From: Corynebacterium kalidii
GTDB taxonomy: Bacteria > Actinomycetota > Actinomycetes > Mycobacteriales > Mycobacteriaceae
DNA length: 64,000 bases
Direction of reading: 5' to 3'
Assembly: GCF_022869005.1 (NCBI RefSeq)
Contig: NZ_JALIEA010000012.1
Location: 350,102 to 414,101, forward strand
This document shows, in pieces, positions 1 through 8,448 of this stretch. Position numbers and translations under genes: made by a program. Numbering within the stretch: the first letter of the stretch is position 1; each line of letters opens with the position of its first letter. The notes beneath the pieces were generated by a model. That model was not told where the DNA came from and searched no databases. It worked only from the letters and a program-made list of their open reading frames with translations.

Positions 1-51
1 ACGGTCCCGGTCCCGCCCGACGGCATGGACAGGTGCTAGAGTTGGAGCCGT

Positions 52-516
<465 letters not shown>

Positions 517-582
517 CACCCCTGTACCCCCGCGGTCCGGAGGTCCGGCCTTTAGGCCCCGGCGGTACTATACTCGGGAGCC

Positions 583-753
583 ATGAGCGAACAAGAGTGG
601 TACTTCGACACCGCAAGCGGAGAGGTCACCCAGGGGAAGACCTCTGGATGGGACAACCGGATGGGCCCGTACGCGTCCCGTGAGGAGGCGGCACACGCCC
701 TGGAGATCGCCAGGGAACGGACGAAGGCCGCCGAGGAGTGGGACGAGGACTGA
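583..753 (+). CDS. small SPOR-like conserved actinobacterial protein
   Basis: It encodes 56 residues, beginning MSEQEWYFDTASGEVTQGK and continuing GWDNRMGPYASREEAAHAL. I recognise this as a short actinobacterial family usually annotated 'SPOR domain-containing protein'. Its function is unknown. The segment GPYASREEAAHALEIARER resembles the beta-turn-helix of SPOR repeats, but at this length peptidoglycan binding is only an inference. A -10 TATACT at 569-574 lies 8 nt before the ATG with no Shine-Dalgarno, so the mRNA is probably leaderless. It follows rnpB and is tail-to-tail with panB. Confidence 0.85.
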   Translation: MSEQEWYFDTASGEVTQGKTSGWDNRMGPYASREEAAHALEIARERTKAAEEWDED

Positions 754-781
754 CCGCCTGACAGTCTGACCGCCTGGCAGC

Positions 782-1618
782 CTAGAAGCAGTGCTCCTCC
801 GCGGGGAAGTTCCCTTCGGCGACTTCACGCTTGTAGGACGCCGCGGCGGCGGTGAGATCGGCCCCGACCTGGGCCCACTGCTTGGCGAACTTCGGGCGGT
901 GCCCGTCGGCCGGCAGGGCGGCGATGTCGTGCCAGACCAGCACCTGTGCGTCGGTGTGCGGGCCGGCGCCGATACCGACCGTGGGGATGTCGACGGCCTC
1001 GGTGGCCTGCGCCGCGACATCGGCCGGGACCATCTCCAGGACCACGAAGTCCGCACCGGCGTCCGCCACCGCCCGGGTGTCGGCGAGTAGCTGCTCGGCC
1101 CCTTCACCACGGCCCTGGACCTTGAACCCCGACAGGGCGTTGACCGACTGCGGGGTGAAACCGATGTGCGCGCACACGGGGATGCCGGCGGCCACCAGGG
1201 CCCGGATCCGCGGTGCCATACGCACACCGCCCTCGATCTTGACCATCGCGGCGCCGGAGCGGCGCATCATCTCCGCGGCAGACCGCACGGCCTGCTCGTC
1301 GGAGGCTTCATAGGTGCCGAAGGGGAGGTCGGCGATCACCAGTGCGTTGCCGGCACCGCGGACGACGGCGGCGGCGATGTAGATCATCTCGTCCAGGCTG
1401 ATCTGCTGGGTCTGGGGGTAGCCGAAGACCACGTTCGCGGCGGAATCGCCGACCAGGAGGCACTCGACACCGGCCGCGGAGAACGCGCGTGCCGTGGAGT
1501 AGTCGTAGGCGGTGAGCATCGCCCACTTCTGGTCGGTCCCCTTGCGCTTTCGCAGGTCGCCGATGCGAACCTGGCGCGTGGGGGCGAGGTATCCGGTGCT
1601 CTCAGTCTTGTCAGCCAT
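782..1618 (-). CDS. panB: 3-methyl-2-oxobutanoate hydroxymethyltransferase
   Basis: PanB transfers a hydroxymethyl group from methylene-tetrahydrofolate to alpha-ketoisovalerate, giving ketopantoate for pantothenate and CoA synthesis in the cytosol. The 278-residue product has the family's usual length and motifs: MLTAYDYSTARAFSAAGVE, LVGDSAANVVFGYPQT (metal and substrate loop), MVKIEGG, CAHIGFTPQSVN and IPTVGIGAGPHTDAQVLVWHD. The open frame runs far upstream antisense to glnA2, but the family begins near MADKTESTGYLAPTRQVRI. A CACAAT -10 (1632-1627) 8 nt upstream of this ATG suggests a leaderless transcript. No panC is nearby. Confidence 0.95.
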   Translation of the reverse strand: MADKTESTGYLAPTRQVRIGDLRKRKGTDQKWAMLTAYDYSTARAFSAAGVECLLVGDSAANVVFGYPQTQQISLDEMIYIAAAVVRGAGNALVIADLPFGTYEASDEQAVRSAAEMMRRSGAAMVKIEGGVRMAPRIRALVAAGIPVCAHIGFTPQSVNALSGFKVQGRGEGAEQLLADTRAVADAGADFVVLEMVPADVAAQATEAVDIPTVGIGAGPHTDAQVLVWHDIAALPADGHRPKFAKQWAQVGADLTAAAASYKREVAEGNFPAEEHCF

Positions 1619-1729
1619 GTCACGACATTGTGCCACGTCAGACGTCCAGGTGTTAACGATGTGTAACAACCGGTCCACCGGGCCCGGAAAAAGGGGCTGC
1701 CGGTCGGGGCGGGAGTTACGATGGTGCCC

Positions 1730-3076
1730 ATGAGTCGCCAACAGGAATACGTCCTCCGCACCCTCGAGGAGCGGGACATCCGCTTCGTCCGTCTGTGGTT
1801 CACGGACGTCCAGGGCTACCTGAAGTCGGTCGCCGTCGCCCCTGCGGAGCTGGAGGGCGCCTTCGCCGAAGGCATCGGTTTCGACGGTTCCTCCATCGAG
1901 GGCTTCTCGCGGGTGGTGGAGTCGGACACGATCGCCAAGCCGGACCCGTCCACCTTCCAGATCCTGCCGCTGGACACCGCCGGTGGTGACAACCAGGTGC
2001 TCACCGCCCGGATGTTCTGTGACATCGCCATGCCCGACGGTGAGCCGAGCTGGGCCGACCCGCGCCAGGTGCTGCGGCGGCAGCTCAACCGGGCCGCCGA
2101 CGAGGGGTTCTCCTGCTACGTCCACCCCGAGATCGAGTTCTTCCTGCTCAAGAACGGCGACGGTCCGGACGGCCGTCCGGTACCGGCGGACACCGGCGGG
2201 TACTTCGACCAGGCGGTCACCGACGCCGCACCGTTGTTCCGTCAGGACGCGATCTCGGCGCTGGAGTCGATGGGTATCTCCGTGGAGTTCTCCCACCATG
2301 AGGCAGGCCCGGGCCAGCAGGAGATCGACCTGAGGTTCGCCGACGCCCTGTCGATGGCGGACAACGTGATGAGCTTCCGGTACATGATCAAGCAGGTCGC
2401 CACCCGCAACAACGTGCGGGCCACGTTCATGCCGAAGCCCTTCGACAAGTACCCCGGGTCGGCGATGCACACCCACATGTCGTTGTTCGAGGGCGAGAAC
2501 AACGCCTTCCACGACCCGGACGACCAGTTCTACCTGTCGGCGACGGCCAAGTCGTTCATCGCGGGGATCCTGGAGCACGCCCCGGAGATCTCGGCGGTGA
2601 CCAACCAGTGGGTGAACTCCTACAAGCGCCTGACCAGTGGGGCAGAAGCACCGACGGCGGCGACGTGGGGTGCCTCGAACCGGTCGGCGATGATCCGTGT
2701 TCCGATGTACACGGTGCACAAGCCGTCGTCGCGTCGGGTGGAGATACGGACCCCGGACTCCGGGTCGAACCCCTACCTGACCTACGCGGTGCTGCTCGCC
2801 GCGGGGCTCAAGGGGATCCGCGACGGTTATGAGCTGCACCCGCCGGTGGAGGAGGACGTCGCCGGTATGACGCGCCGGGAGCGCATGGCGATGGGGTACA
2901 AGGACCTGCCCACCGACCTGGACCTCGCGTTGCGTGAGATGGAGAAGTCCGAGCTCGTGGCCGATGCTCTCGGGGAGCATGTCTTCGAGTACTTCCTGCG
3001 CAACAAGTGGCAGGAATGGAAGTCCTACCAGGCGCAGGTCACGCCCTGGGAGCTGGCGCACAACCTCGAGTTCTAG
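1730..3076 (+). CDS. glnA2: type I glutamine synthetase homologue GlnA2
   Basis: This is a glutamine-synthetase-family ATP-dependent ligase of 448 residues. It shows the GS beta-grasp start (RDIRFVRLWFTDVQG), GIGFDGSSIEGF, the metal site HPEIEFFLL, GPGQQEIDLRF, FMPKPFDKYPGSAMHTHMSL and ASNRSAMIRVP. The NLYxLPPEE adenylylation loop of GlnA is absent (the aligned region reads MGYKDLPTDL), so it is probably not a GlnE target. ATG 1730 is preferred over ATG 1721: mycobacterial GlnA2 begins equivalently, and TACGAT (1717-1722) lies 7 nt upstream (leaderless). It is divergent from panB. GlnA2 does not supply the main GS activity in relatives, and some homologues act on other amines. Confidence 0.93.
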   Translation: MSRQQEYVLRTLEERDIRFVRLWFTDVQGYLKSVAVAPAELEGAFAEGIGFDGSSIEGFSRVVESDTIAKPDPSTFQILPLDTAGGDNQVLTARMFCDIAMPDGEPSWADPRQVLRRQLNRAADEGFSCYVHPEIEFFLLKNGDGPDGRPVPADTGGYFDQAVTDAAPLFRQDAISALESMGISVEFSHHEAGPGQQEIDLRFADALSMADNVMSFRYMIKQVATRNNVRATFMPKPFDKYPGSAMHTHMSLFEGENNAFHDPDDQFYLSATAKSFIAGILEHAPEISAVTNQWVNSYKRLTSGAEAPTAATWGASNRSAMIRVPMYTVHKPSSRRVEIRTPDSGSNPYLTYAVLLAAGLKGIRDGYELHPPVEEDVAGMTRRERMAMGYKDLPTDLDLALREMEKSELVADALGEHVFEYFLRNKWQEWKSYQAQVTPWELAHNLEF

Positions 3077-3418
3077 ACCTGTTCGGGACGGGAAATCGTT
3101 CTGACCAGTGGGTTCTCTGTCGATTCGAGTGGGGAAGCCTACTGGGGGAGACACACACTGGCGGCCGTACTCCTGTGGAAGCGCGCCGGGGTCGGCGCGT
3201 AAGGATGCCCCCAGTCCACCACCCTGAGGCCGTAGCTCGACCCGCCGGATAGTCGCCTGGGGCGGAGGTGGGGCGCTTGACTTTCTCCGGTCAACCATCC
3301 CGGGCCGTGCTGAATATTCCGCAGGTCGGCCGTGGAACATACCGGAGATGCAGGGCCCCGGCTCAGCATGACGGCACAGTCTGCGGACGGTCCGCGGGGG
3401 AAGGATAAGAGGGGTTCA
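3077..3418 (+). other. intergenic region after glnA2
   Basis: These 342 bases hold no convincing gene. No terminator with a T-tract is visible after glnA2. A possible -35 TTGACT lies near 3280. The last 15 bases carry GATAAG and GAGGGG, which serve the next gene. Confidence 0.5.
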
Positions 3419-3799
3419 GTGGCCCGCAGCAAAGAGAGGTACCAGCGGCTAGTCCGGGGTTACGGCCTGATATACCGGCCGAGCATGGACCCGGTCCTCT
3501 TTGTAGCCCTTGCTCCCGTAGGATTCGTCGTCAACGTCATCAGTAGCGGAGGCTGGGGTTTCTTGCCGTTGTTGCCGGTCTTCATCGTCATCATCCGCGA
3601 TGCGAACCGCTCGCAGAACGATATTATGGCGCTTAACCTGCACCTACGAGGTCCGGGCGCGCTTGACGATCTGAACATTGAAGACCTCCAGTGGCTGCAC
3701 ACGCGCGCTCGCCGGCGCTTTGTGGGCGTGTTTGCGCTCAGTCTCGCAGCGATGCTCATGATGATCCTCCCCCTAGTGCCCGTCGCCGTGGGGTGGTGA
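3419..3799 (+). CDS. hypothetical two-segment membrane protein
   Basis: I do not recognise this family. With GTG 3419 it is 126 residues: a basic start (ARSKERYQRLVRGYG), a hydrophobic segment near residues 24-55 (DPVLFVALAPVGFVVNVI and GFLPLLPVFIVII), a polar middle (RDANRSQNDIMALNLHLRG), and a C-terminal membrane segment (FVGVFALSLAAMLMMILPL). ATGs at 3332 and 3368 are in frame but lack a ribosome site. GTG 3419 has GAGGGG 4 nt upstream and a possible -10 (TAAGAG) 8 nt upstream. The region looks less GC-rich than its neighbours, which suggests late insertion between glnA2 and glnE. Confidence 0.6.
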   Translation: MARSKERYQRLVRGYGLIYRPSMDPVLFVALAPVGFVVNVISSGGWGFLPLLPVFIVIIRDANRSQNDIMALNLHLRGPGALDDLNIEDLQWLHTRARRRFVGVFALSLAAMLMMILPLVPVAVGW

Positions 3800-3883
3800 G
3801 CACCCGCCCCGCCGCCCCTGTGCGCGGTACTCTGTACCCGAAGCTCCGACAGTTGCGGGGGAATCAGTCATGTCCATGAATCG

Positions 3884-4123
3884 CTACGTCAGGGATACGG
3901 TCGCCGCGATGGCGGCCACCGCAAGGGCTGCGCCGACTATGCGGCCAGCCCATGAGCCGGACCAATTTCCGACAAATATGCCGGCAGCCAGGGTGGCACA
4001 CGCGATCGCGGCGAGGGCGATGTTTCCTGTTCCCGTGACGATGCAATACGCGAAGTAGAAGCCGCCGGTAACGGAAGCCACAGACAGCGGCTCTACGACA
4101 TCGTGTTTCTTCTCGTCGGACAT
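3884..4123 (-). CDS. hypothetical small membrane protein
   Basis: This 79-residue protein of unrecognised family has a short charged start (MSDEKKHDVVEPLS) and then three hydrophobic stretches (GGFYFAYCIVTGTG, ALAAIACATLAAGIFVG, IVGAALAVAAIAATVSL), so it is almost certainly an integral membrane protein. ATG 4123 is preferred over 4127, which is in a different frame and gives an arginine-rich shadow. It is convergent with the small membrane gene at 3419-3799. Together they separate glnA2 from glnE, and nothing suggests a nitrogen role. Confidence 0.6.
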   Translation of the reverse strand: MSDEKKHDVVEPLSVASVTGGFYFAYCIVTGTGNIALAAIACATLAAGIFVGNWSGSWAGRIVGAALAVAAIAATVSLT

Positions 4124-4488
4124 GCACTCAGATTACTTAACGGAGATGACGCGTAAACATTGTTCAGGTGTCCCGACGGGACGACGGCCATCAGGCGCGC
4201 CCATCGAGGTCGTGACACTGTGTCGCGGCCACCTGGAGAGCACTCGTGCGATCACCTTCGCCACGCTCGACCGGACGCAGGACGAACATGCCGCTGTCGA
4301 ACCCGCACGGTGGGCCTGGGTGACGCCGGGTGAGCGCCGTGACGTATGCGTCACGTGCGTCACGATCGAGCGGGCCCTCCGTTGGTCGCGGCCCCGGCAA
4401 TGGCCGGGCACGCGGCCGTCGATCCACTACGATGGGTCGGAGTCCAGTGCTTCTGCCACGATGCCCCAGCCCAGGAGATGAGTCCCCG
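4124..4488 (+). promoter_or_regulatory. glnE upstream region with inverted and direct repeats
   Basis: No gene is convincing in these 365 bases. An exact inverted repeat CGTGACG-tatg-CGTCACG lies at 4338-4355, followed by a third copy, CGTCACG, at 4358-4364. The spacing (8 nt between GTGA and TCAC) does not fit the GlxR consensus. A -10 TACGAT is at 4428-4433, about 55 nt before glnE, and AGGAGA at 4473-4478 is its ribosome site. Control of glnE by the repeat is an inference. Confidence 0.5.
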
Positions 4489-7400
4489 GTGTATCAACCG
4501 CGAACCGCCCGTCGTCGAGTCCCGTCCCCGGTGTCGTTGGGCCTGACCAGGCCTTCGGCGGGGGAGGACCTCGCCAGGCTCGGCTGGGACGACGAGGGTC
4601 ACCGGGACGTCCTCGCCGTGCTGGCGTCCACGGGTGACCCGGACCGGGCGTTGAACGCCGTGGTCCGCCTGGTGGAGGCCCTCGACCGGGAGGCCGACGG
4701 CGACACGTCCACGGCCGCGTTGCTGGCGACGATCGACTCGGACCCGGTGTTCCGGGTGCGGCTGCTCGCCCTGCTCGGCGGCTCGACCCTGCTGGGCGAC
4801 CATGTCGTCGCCAACCCGGGGATCTGGCCCGAACTCGCCGGCGAGCTGCCGAGCAGGGGGGAGATCATGGAGGCGCTCACCGCCGCGGTGGGTGCCGAGC
4901 AGGTGGAGGGCCACGAGGAGGACTCCCTGTTCTTCCGGGCCACGGTGACCGGTGTGGACGCTGACCGGGCGATGCGTACCGCCTACCGGACGATCCTCGC
5001 CCGGATCGCCGCCATCGACCTGGCGGACACCTTCGGTGGACGGACGCCGGCGCCGGATGCGGAGCCACTGGAGTTCGAGGTCCTCACCGCACGCCTGGCG
5101 GACGCGGCGGACGCTGCGCTCACCGCGGCGCTGGCGGTGGCGGTGGCCACGGTGTACCCGTCCGGGCCCGTGCCGGCGAAACTGTCGGTCGTGGCGATGG
5201 GGAAATGCGGCGCCCGGGAACTCAACTACATCTCGGACGTGGACGTCATCCTCGTCGCCGAGCCGGCCGACGCCCAGACCACGCGGTTGGCCGGCGAGTT
5301 CATCAACATCGGGTGCCGGGTGTTCTTCGAGGTCGACGCGGCGCTGCGTCCCGAGGGCCGGCACGGCGCGCTGGTGCGGACGTTGGAGTCGCACCTGACC
5401 TACTACCGTCGGTGGGCGTCGACGTGGGAGTTCCAGGCGCTGCTCAAGGCCCGTCCGATGACCGGGGACCTGGAACTGGGCCGTGAGTACGTCGCCCAAC
5501 TCGCCCCGATGGTGTGGAGCGCCGCGGAACGGGAGGACTTCGTCGCGGACGTGCAGGCGATGCGGCGTCGGGTGATCGACAATGTCCCCGACCACCTGAT
5601 CCCGCGGGAGCTGAAGCTGGGCCCCGGTGGGCTGCGTGACGTGGAGTTCGCCATCCAGCTGCTCCAGATGGTGCACGGCCGGGTCGACGAGTCGTTGCGC
5701 GTCCGTTCCACCGTCCAGGCGCTCAACGCGCTGGTCGACGGCGGTTACGTCGGTCGCGAGGACGGTCAGATCCTGATCGCCTGCTACGAGTACATGCGGC
5801 TGCTGGAGCACCGGCTGCAGCTGGAGCACCTGCGCCGCACCCACGCGCTGCCCGAGGAGGACGACGAGGCCGGGCGTCTCCGCCTGGCGCGCACCGCAGG
5901 GGTGCGTGGGGAAGGGCAGGAGGGGGCGGACGCAGCCCTGTCGGCGAAGGTGCGCCGTGTCAGCAACCAGATCCGGCAGCTGCACAACAAGTTGTTCTAC
6001 CGCCCGCTGCTGTCGTCGGTGGTCACCATGCCGGTCGATGCGCTGCGTCTCACCCCCGAGGCGGCGGAGCGTCAGCTGGCGGCGTTGGGCTACCTGCACC
6101 CGTCGCGGGCGATGGACCACCTGTCGGCGCTGGTCTCGGGCACGACGCGCAAGGACCGTATCCAGGCGATGATCCTCCCGTCGTTGATGGAGTGGTTGTC
6201 GGACACCGTCGACCCCGATGCGGGGCTGCTGGCGTACCGCAAGTTGTCCGAGGCGGCGTTCGACCGTTCCTGGTTCCTCAGGTTGCTGCGCGACGAGAAC
6301 ATCGTGGGCAAACGCCTGATGCGTATCCTCGGGACCTCGCCGTACACCGCGAACCTGTTCATCGCGTCGCCGGAGGCGGTGCGCATGCTCTCCGACGGGG
6401 CCAACGGTCCGAAGCTGCTGGAGGACGACGCGTCGGTGCGCAGCCACTCCCTCGTCGCCGCGGCAGGGCGCCACCGGGACCCCGACGCAGCGATCGCCGT
6501 CGCCCGGTCGCTGCGTCGGACGGAACTGGCGAAGATCGCCTCGGCGGACCTGCTCGGGCTCATCGACACCCAGGAGGTGTGCCGGTCACTGTCGTTGATC
6601 TGGAACGCGGTGCTGGAGGCCGCGCTGCGTGCGGAGGTCCGCGCGTGGGAGGACGAACACCACCGCAACGCCCCCGCCCTGATCAGCGTGATCGGCATGG
6701 GTCGGCTCGGGGGCGCGGAGCTGAGCTACGGCTCCGACGCGGACGTGATGTTCGTCTGCGAACCCGTCCCGGAGGAGATGGACCGTGCGGACGCCGTGGA
6801 CGAGGACGGCGACGGTGAACCCGGCACCGACCAGGATGCGGTGACCTGGGCCAGCGGCATCGCCAAGCGGCTGCGGACCCGGCTGTCACGCCCGTCGCAG
6901 GACCCTCCGCTGGAGGTGGACCTGAATCTGCGTCCCGAGGGGCGCAGCGGTCCGACGGTGCGGACGCTGGAGTCCTACCGCGCCTACTACGAGCGGTGGG
7001 GCGAGATCTGGGAGTACCAGGCGCTGCTGCGGGCGACGTGGATCGCCGGGGACAAGGACCTCGGGATCCGTTTCCTGCGCACCATCGACGAATTCCGCTA
7101 TCCCGAGGGCGGTGTCGATCGGGCGACCGTCCAGCAGGTGCGGCGCATGAAGGCACGCGTCGACGGCGAACGCCTGCCGCGCGGTGCGGACCGCTACACC
7201 CACACCAAGCTCGGTCGCGGCGGCCTCACCGACATCGAGTGGACCGTCCAGCTGCTCACGATGCAGAACTGCCACCGGATCGCCGACCTGCACAACACCT
7301 CCACACTGCAGGTCCTCGAGGAGATCCGGGTCGCCGGGCTGTTGTCCGAGGCGGACGTCGACACGCTCCGGGAGGCATGGATCGTGGCCACCCGTGCGCG

Positions 7401-7611
7401 CAACGCGATCATCCTCGCCGACGCGAAACGTCGCGACCAGCTTCCGGCCCCGGGGCCACAGCTGGTCCACATCGCGGCGGCGGCGAACTGGGATCCCGAG
7501 GACTCGCAGGGCTTCCTCGACGACTACCTGAAGAGCACCCGGCGCGCGCGACGGGTGGTCGACAGGGTGTTCTGGGGTGAGGAGGTCACCGACGCGGAGT
7601 TCGGCGACTGA
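4489..7611 (+). CDS. glnE: bifunctional glutamine synthetase adenylyltransferase/deadenylylase
   Basis: GlnE attaches AMP to, and removes it from, the regulatory tyrosine of GlnA according to nitrogen status. The product is 1040 residues, close to the corynebacterial length. It has two nucleotidyltransferase domains: MGKCGARELNYISDVDVILV near residue 237 and MGRLGGAELSYGSDADVMFV near residue 737, each with its SDxD metal motif. Each is followed by the family helices (LGPGGLRDVEFAIQLLQMVH and LGRGGLTDIEWTVQLLTMQN). GTG 4489 is chosen because AGGAGA lies about 10 nt upstream. Residues before it are not family-like. Its substrate GlnA is about 15 kb away in this genome. Confidence 0.95.
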   Translation: MYQPRTARRRVPSPVSLGLTRPSAGEDLARLGWDDEGHRDVLAVLASTGDPDRALNAVVRLVEALDREADGDTSTAALLATIDSDPVFRVRLLALLGGSTLLGDHVVANPGIWPELAGELPSRGEIMEALTAAVGAEQVEGHEEDSLFFRATVTGVDADRAMRTAYRTILARIAAIDLADTFGGRTPAPDAEPLEFEVLTARLADAADAALTAALAVAVATVYPSGPVPAKLSVVAMGKCGARELNYISDVDVILVAEPADAQTTRLAGEFINIGCRVFFEVDAALRPEGRHGALVRTLESHLTYYRRWASTWEFQALLKARPMTGDLELGREYVAQLAPMVWSAAEREDFVADVQAMRRRVIDNVPDHLIPRELKLGPGGLRDVEFAIQLLQMVHGRVDESLRVRSTVQALNALVDGGYVGREDGQILIACYEYMRLLEHRLQLEHLRRTHALPEEDDEAGRLRLARTAGVRGEGQEGADAALSAKVRRVSNQIRQLHNKLFYRPLLSSVVTMPVDALRLTPEAAERQLAALGYLHPSRAMDHLSALVSGTTRKDRIQAMILPSLMEWLSDTVDPDAGLLAYRKLSEAAFDRSWFLRLLRDENIVGKRLMRILGTSPYTANLFIASPEAVRMLSDGANGPKLLEDDASVRSHSLVAAAGRHRDPDAAIAVARSLRRTELAKIASADLLGLIDTQEVCRSLSLIWNAVLEAALRAEVRAWEDEHHRNAPALISVIGMGRLGGAELSYGSDADVMFVCEPVPEEMDRADAVDEDGDGEPGTDQDAVTWASGIAKRLRTRLSRPSQDPPLEVDLNLRPEGRSGPTVRTLESYRAYYERWGEIWEYQALLRATWIAGDKDLGIRFLRTIDEFRYPEGGVDRATVQQVRRMKARVDGERLPRGADRYTHTKLGRGGLTDIEWTVQLLTMQNCHRIADLHNTSTLQVLEEIRVAGLLSEADVDTLREAWIVATRARNAIILADAKRRDQLPAPGPQLVHIAAAANWDPEDSQGFLDDYLKSTRRARRVVDRVFWGEEVTDAEFGD

Positions 7612-7658
7612 CGCCGACGGCGGGTACGGTCGGCCATACGCTGGCCCACTCAGATCGA

Positions 7659-7677
7659 TTAGGGTAGGCTCACGACA
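7659..7677 (+). promoter_or_regulatory. DtxR-type iron box
   Basis: TTAGGGTAGGCTCACGACA matches 14 of 19 positions of the DtxR consensus TTAGGTTAGGCTAACCTAA, including the whole left half and centre. It includes a TAGGCT -10 (7665-7670), so bound DtxR-Fe(II) would block the promoter. The downstream gene is heme-oxygenase-like, and hmuO is a classical DtxR target, which supports the call. Confidence 0.78.
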
Positions 7678-7692
7678 TATGCGCCTGAGTGG

Positions 7693-8448
7693 ATGGCGGT
7701 GACCCTGGACCCGAGGACGGTGAATGACGTGCAGCAGTTTTCCAACGCCAACGCCAACGCCGGCACCTGTGCCGGCGACCGGTCCGCGCTCGACGAGGCA
7801 CACGTCGCCGGTGTCCTGGAGGCGGCCGGCGACTCCGCCCTGGACTGCGTCCGTCGCTCGACGGTCTTCCGGCGGATGGGGGACGGCACACTGCCGTTCG
7901 CCGGGCGGGCGGCCTATCTCGAACAGCACTGGGAGGGCCTGCGGATCCTGCGCTCGGCCCTGTCGGAGATGTCGGCGGCGTCGGCCACCTCGGCCCCCGT
8001 GCCGGTGGTGACCCTGTGCTCGGCACTGTCGGCCGCCACGGACCAGTTCTCCAGGGCGCTCGACCGGGCCCACGCGACCGCCCGGTGGCGGGACCGGCAC
8101 GTGACCATGCCCTCGATGCTCCAGTTCCGCCGGCACATCGGCGAGCTCCAGGAGGACGGGGACGGCGGTAATGTCGTCGCGCTGGTCGCGCACGCCTACC
8201 TGCGGCTGTACGTGTGCCGTGCCTGCCCGGAGCCCGGGGTGACCGGCCGGGACCCGCGGATGCTGCAGGACGCGGTGCTCGCCGTCGTGCGCGACGAGGA
8301 GGCCCTCGAGCAGTTGTCCGAGGAACTCAGCGTGGCGCTGCTGTTGATGATGCAGCACGGCGCGGACGTCTGCCGTGGCTACCCGGAGCGCGACGCCGAC
8401 AGCGGCTGTGCGGTGACGGTGTCGACGATCCGCCGCGCGCTCCGGTGA
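7693..8448 (+). CDS. divergent heme-oxygenase-like protein, iron-box controlled
   Basis: The protein (251 residues from ATG 7693) aligns by eye with C. diphtheriae HmuO. STVFRRMGDGTLPFAGR (56-72) matches STFMSDLLDGKLGVAEF, and ALVAHAYLRLY (163-173) matches ALVAHHYVRYL. Two hallmarks are missing. The proximal heme histidine (HmuO His20) aligns with Leu50 (SALDCVRRST). The distal GDLSGG helix is replaced by VCRACPEPGVTGR (174-186). It may therefore be an inactive or repurposed heme-oxygenase fold. The start is uncertain: GTG 7729 has GAGGA 11 nt upstream, and ATG 7693 has no ribosome site. A DtxR box lies just upstream. Its TGA overlaps the next GTG (GTGA), implying coupling. Confidence 0.7.
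   Translation: MAVTLDPRTVNDVQQFSNANANAGTCAGDRSALDEAHVAGVLEAAGDSALDCVRRSTVFRRMGDGTLPFAGRAAYLEQHWEGLRILRSALSEMSAASATSAPVPVVTLCSALSAATDQFSRALDRAHATARWRDRHVTMPSMLQFRRHIGELQEDGDGGNVVALVAHAYLRLYVCRACPEPGVTGRDPRMLQDAVLAVVRDEEALEQLSEELSVALLLMMQHGADVCRGYPERDADSGCAVTVSTIRRALR

Noticed and set aside
782..3340. 852-codon minus-strand open frame through panB and opposite glnA2
   Set aside because: Only the last 278 codons are panB. The rest is antisense to glnA2, has arginine/histidine-rich nonsense composition and no family motif.
4338..4355. GlxR site before glnE
   Set aside because: The palindrome has 8 nt between GTGA and TCAC, whereas GlxR needs 6.
4122..4481. 119-codon plus-strand frame before glnE
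   Set aside because: Unbiased composition, no ribosome site, no recognisable motif, and it overlaps regulatory repeats.
4360..6474. 704-codon minus-strand open frame opposite glnE
   Set aside because: High-GC DNA gives long antisense frames. The residue composition is typical of a shadow and glnE is certain.
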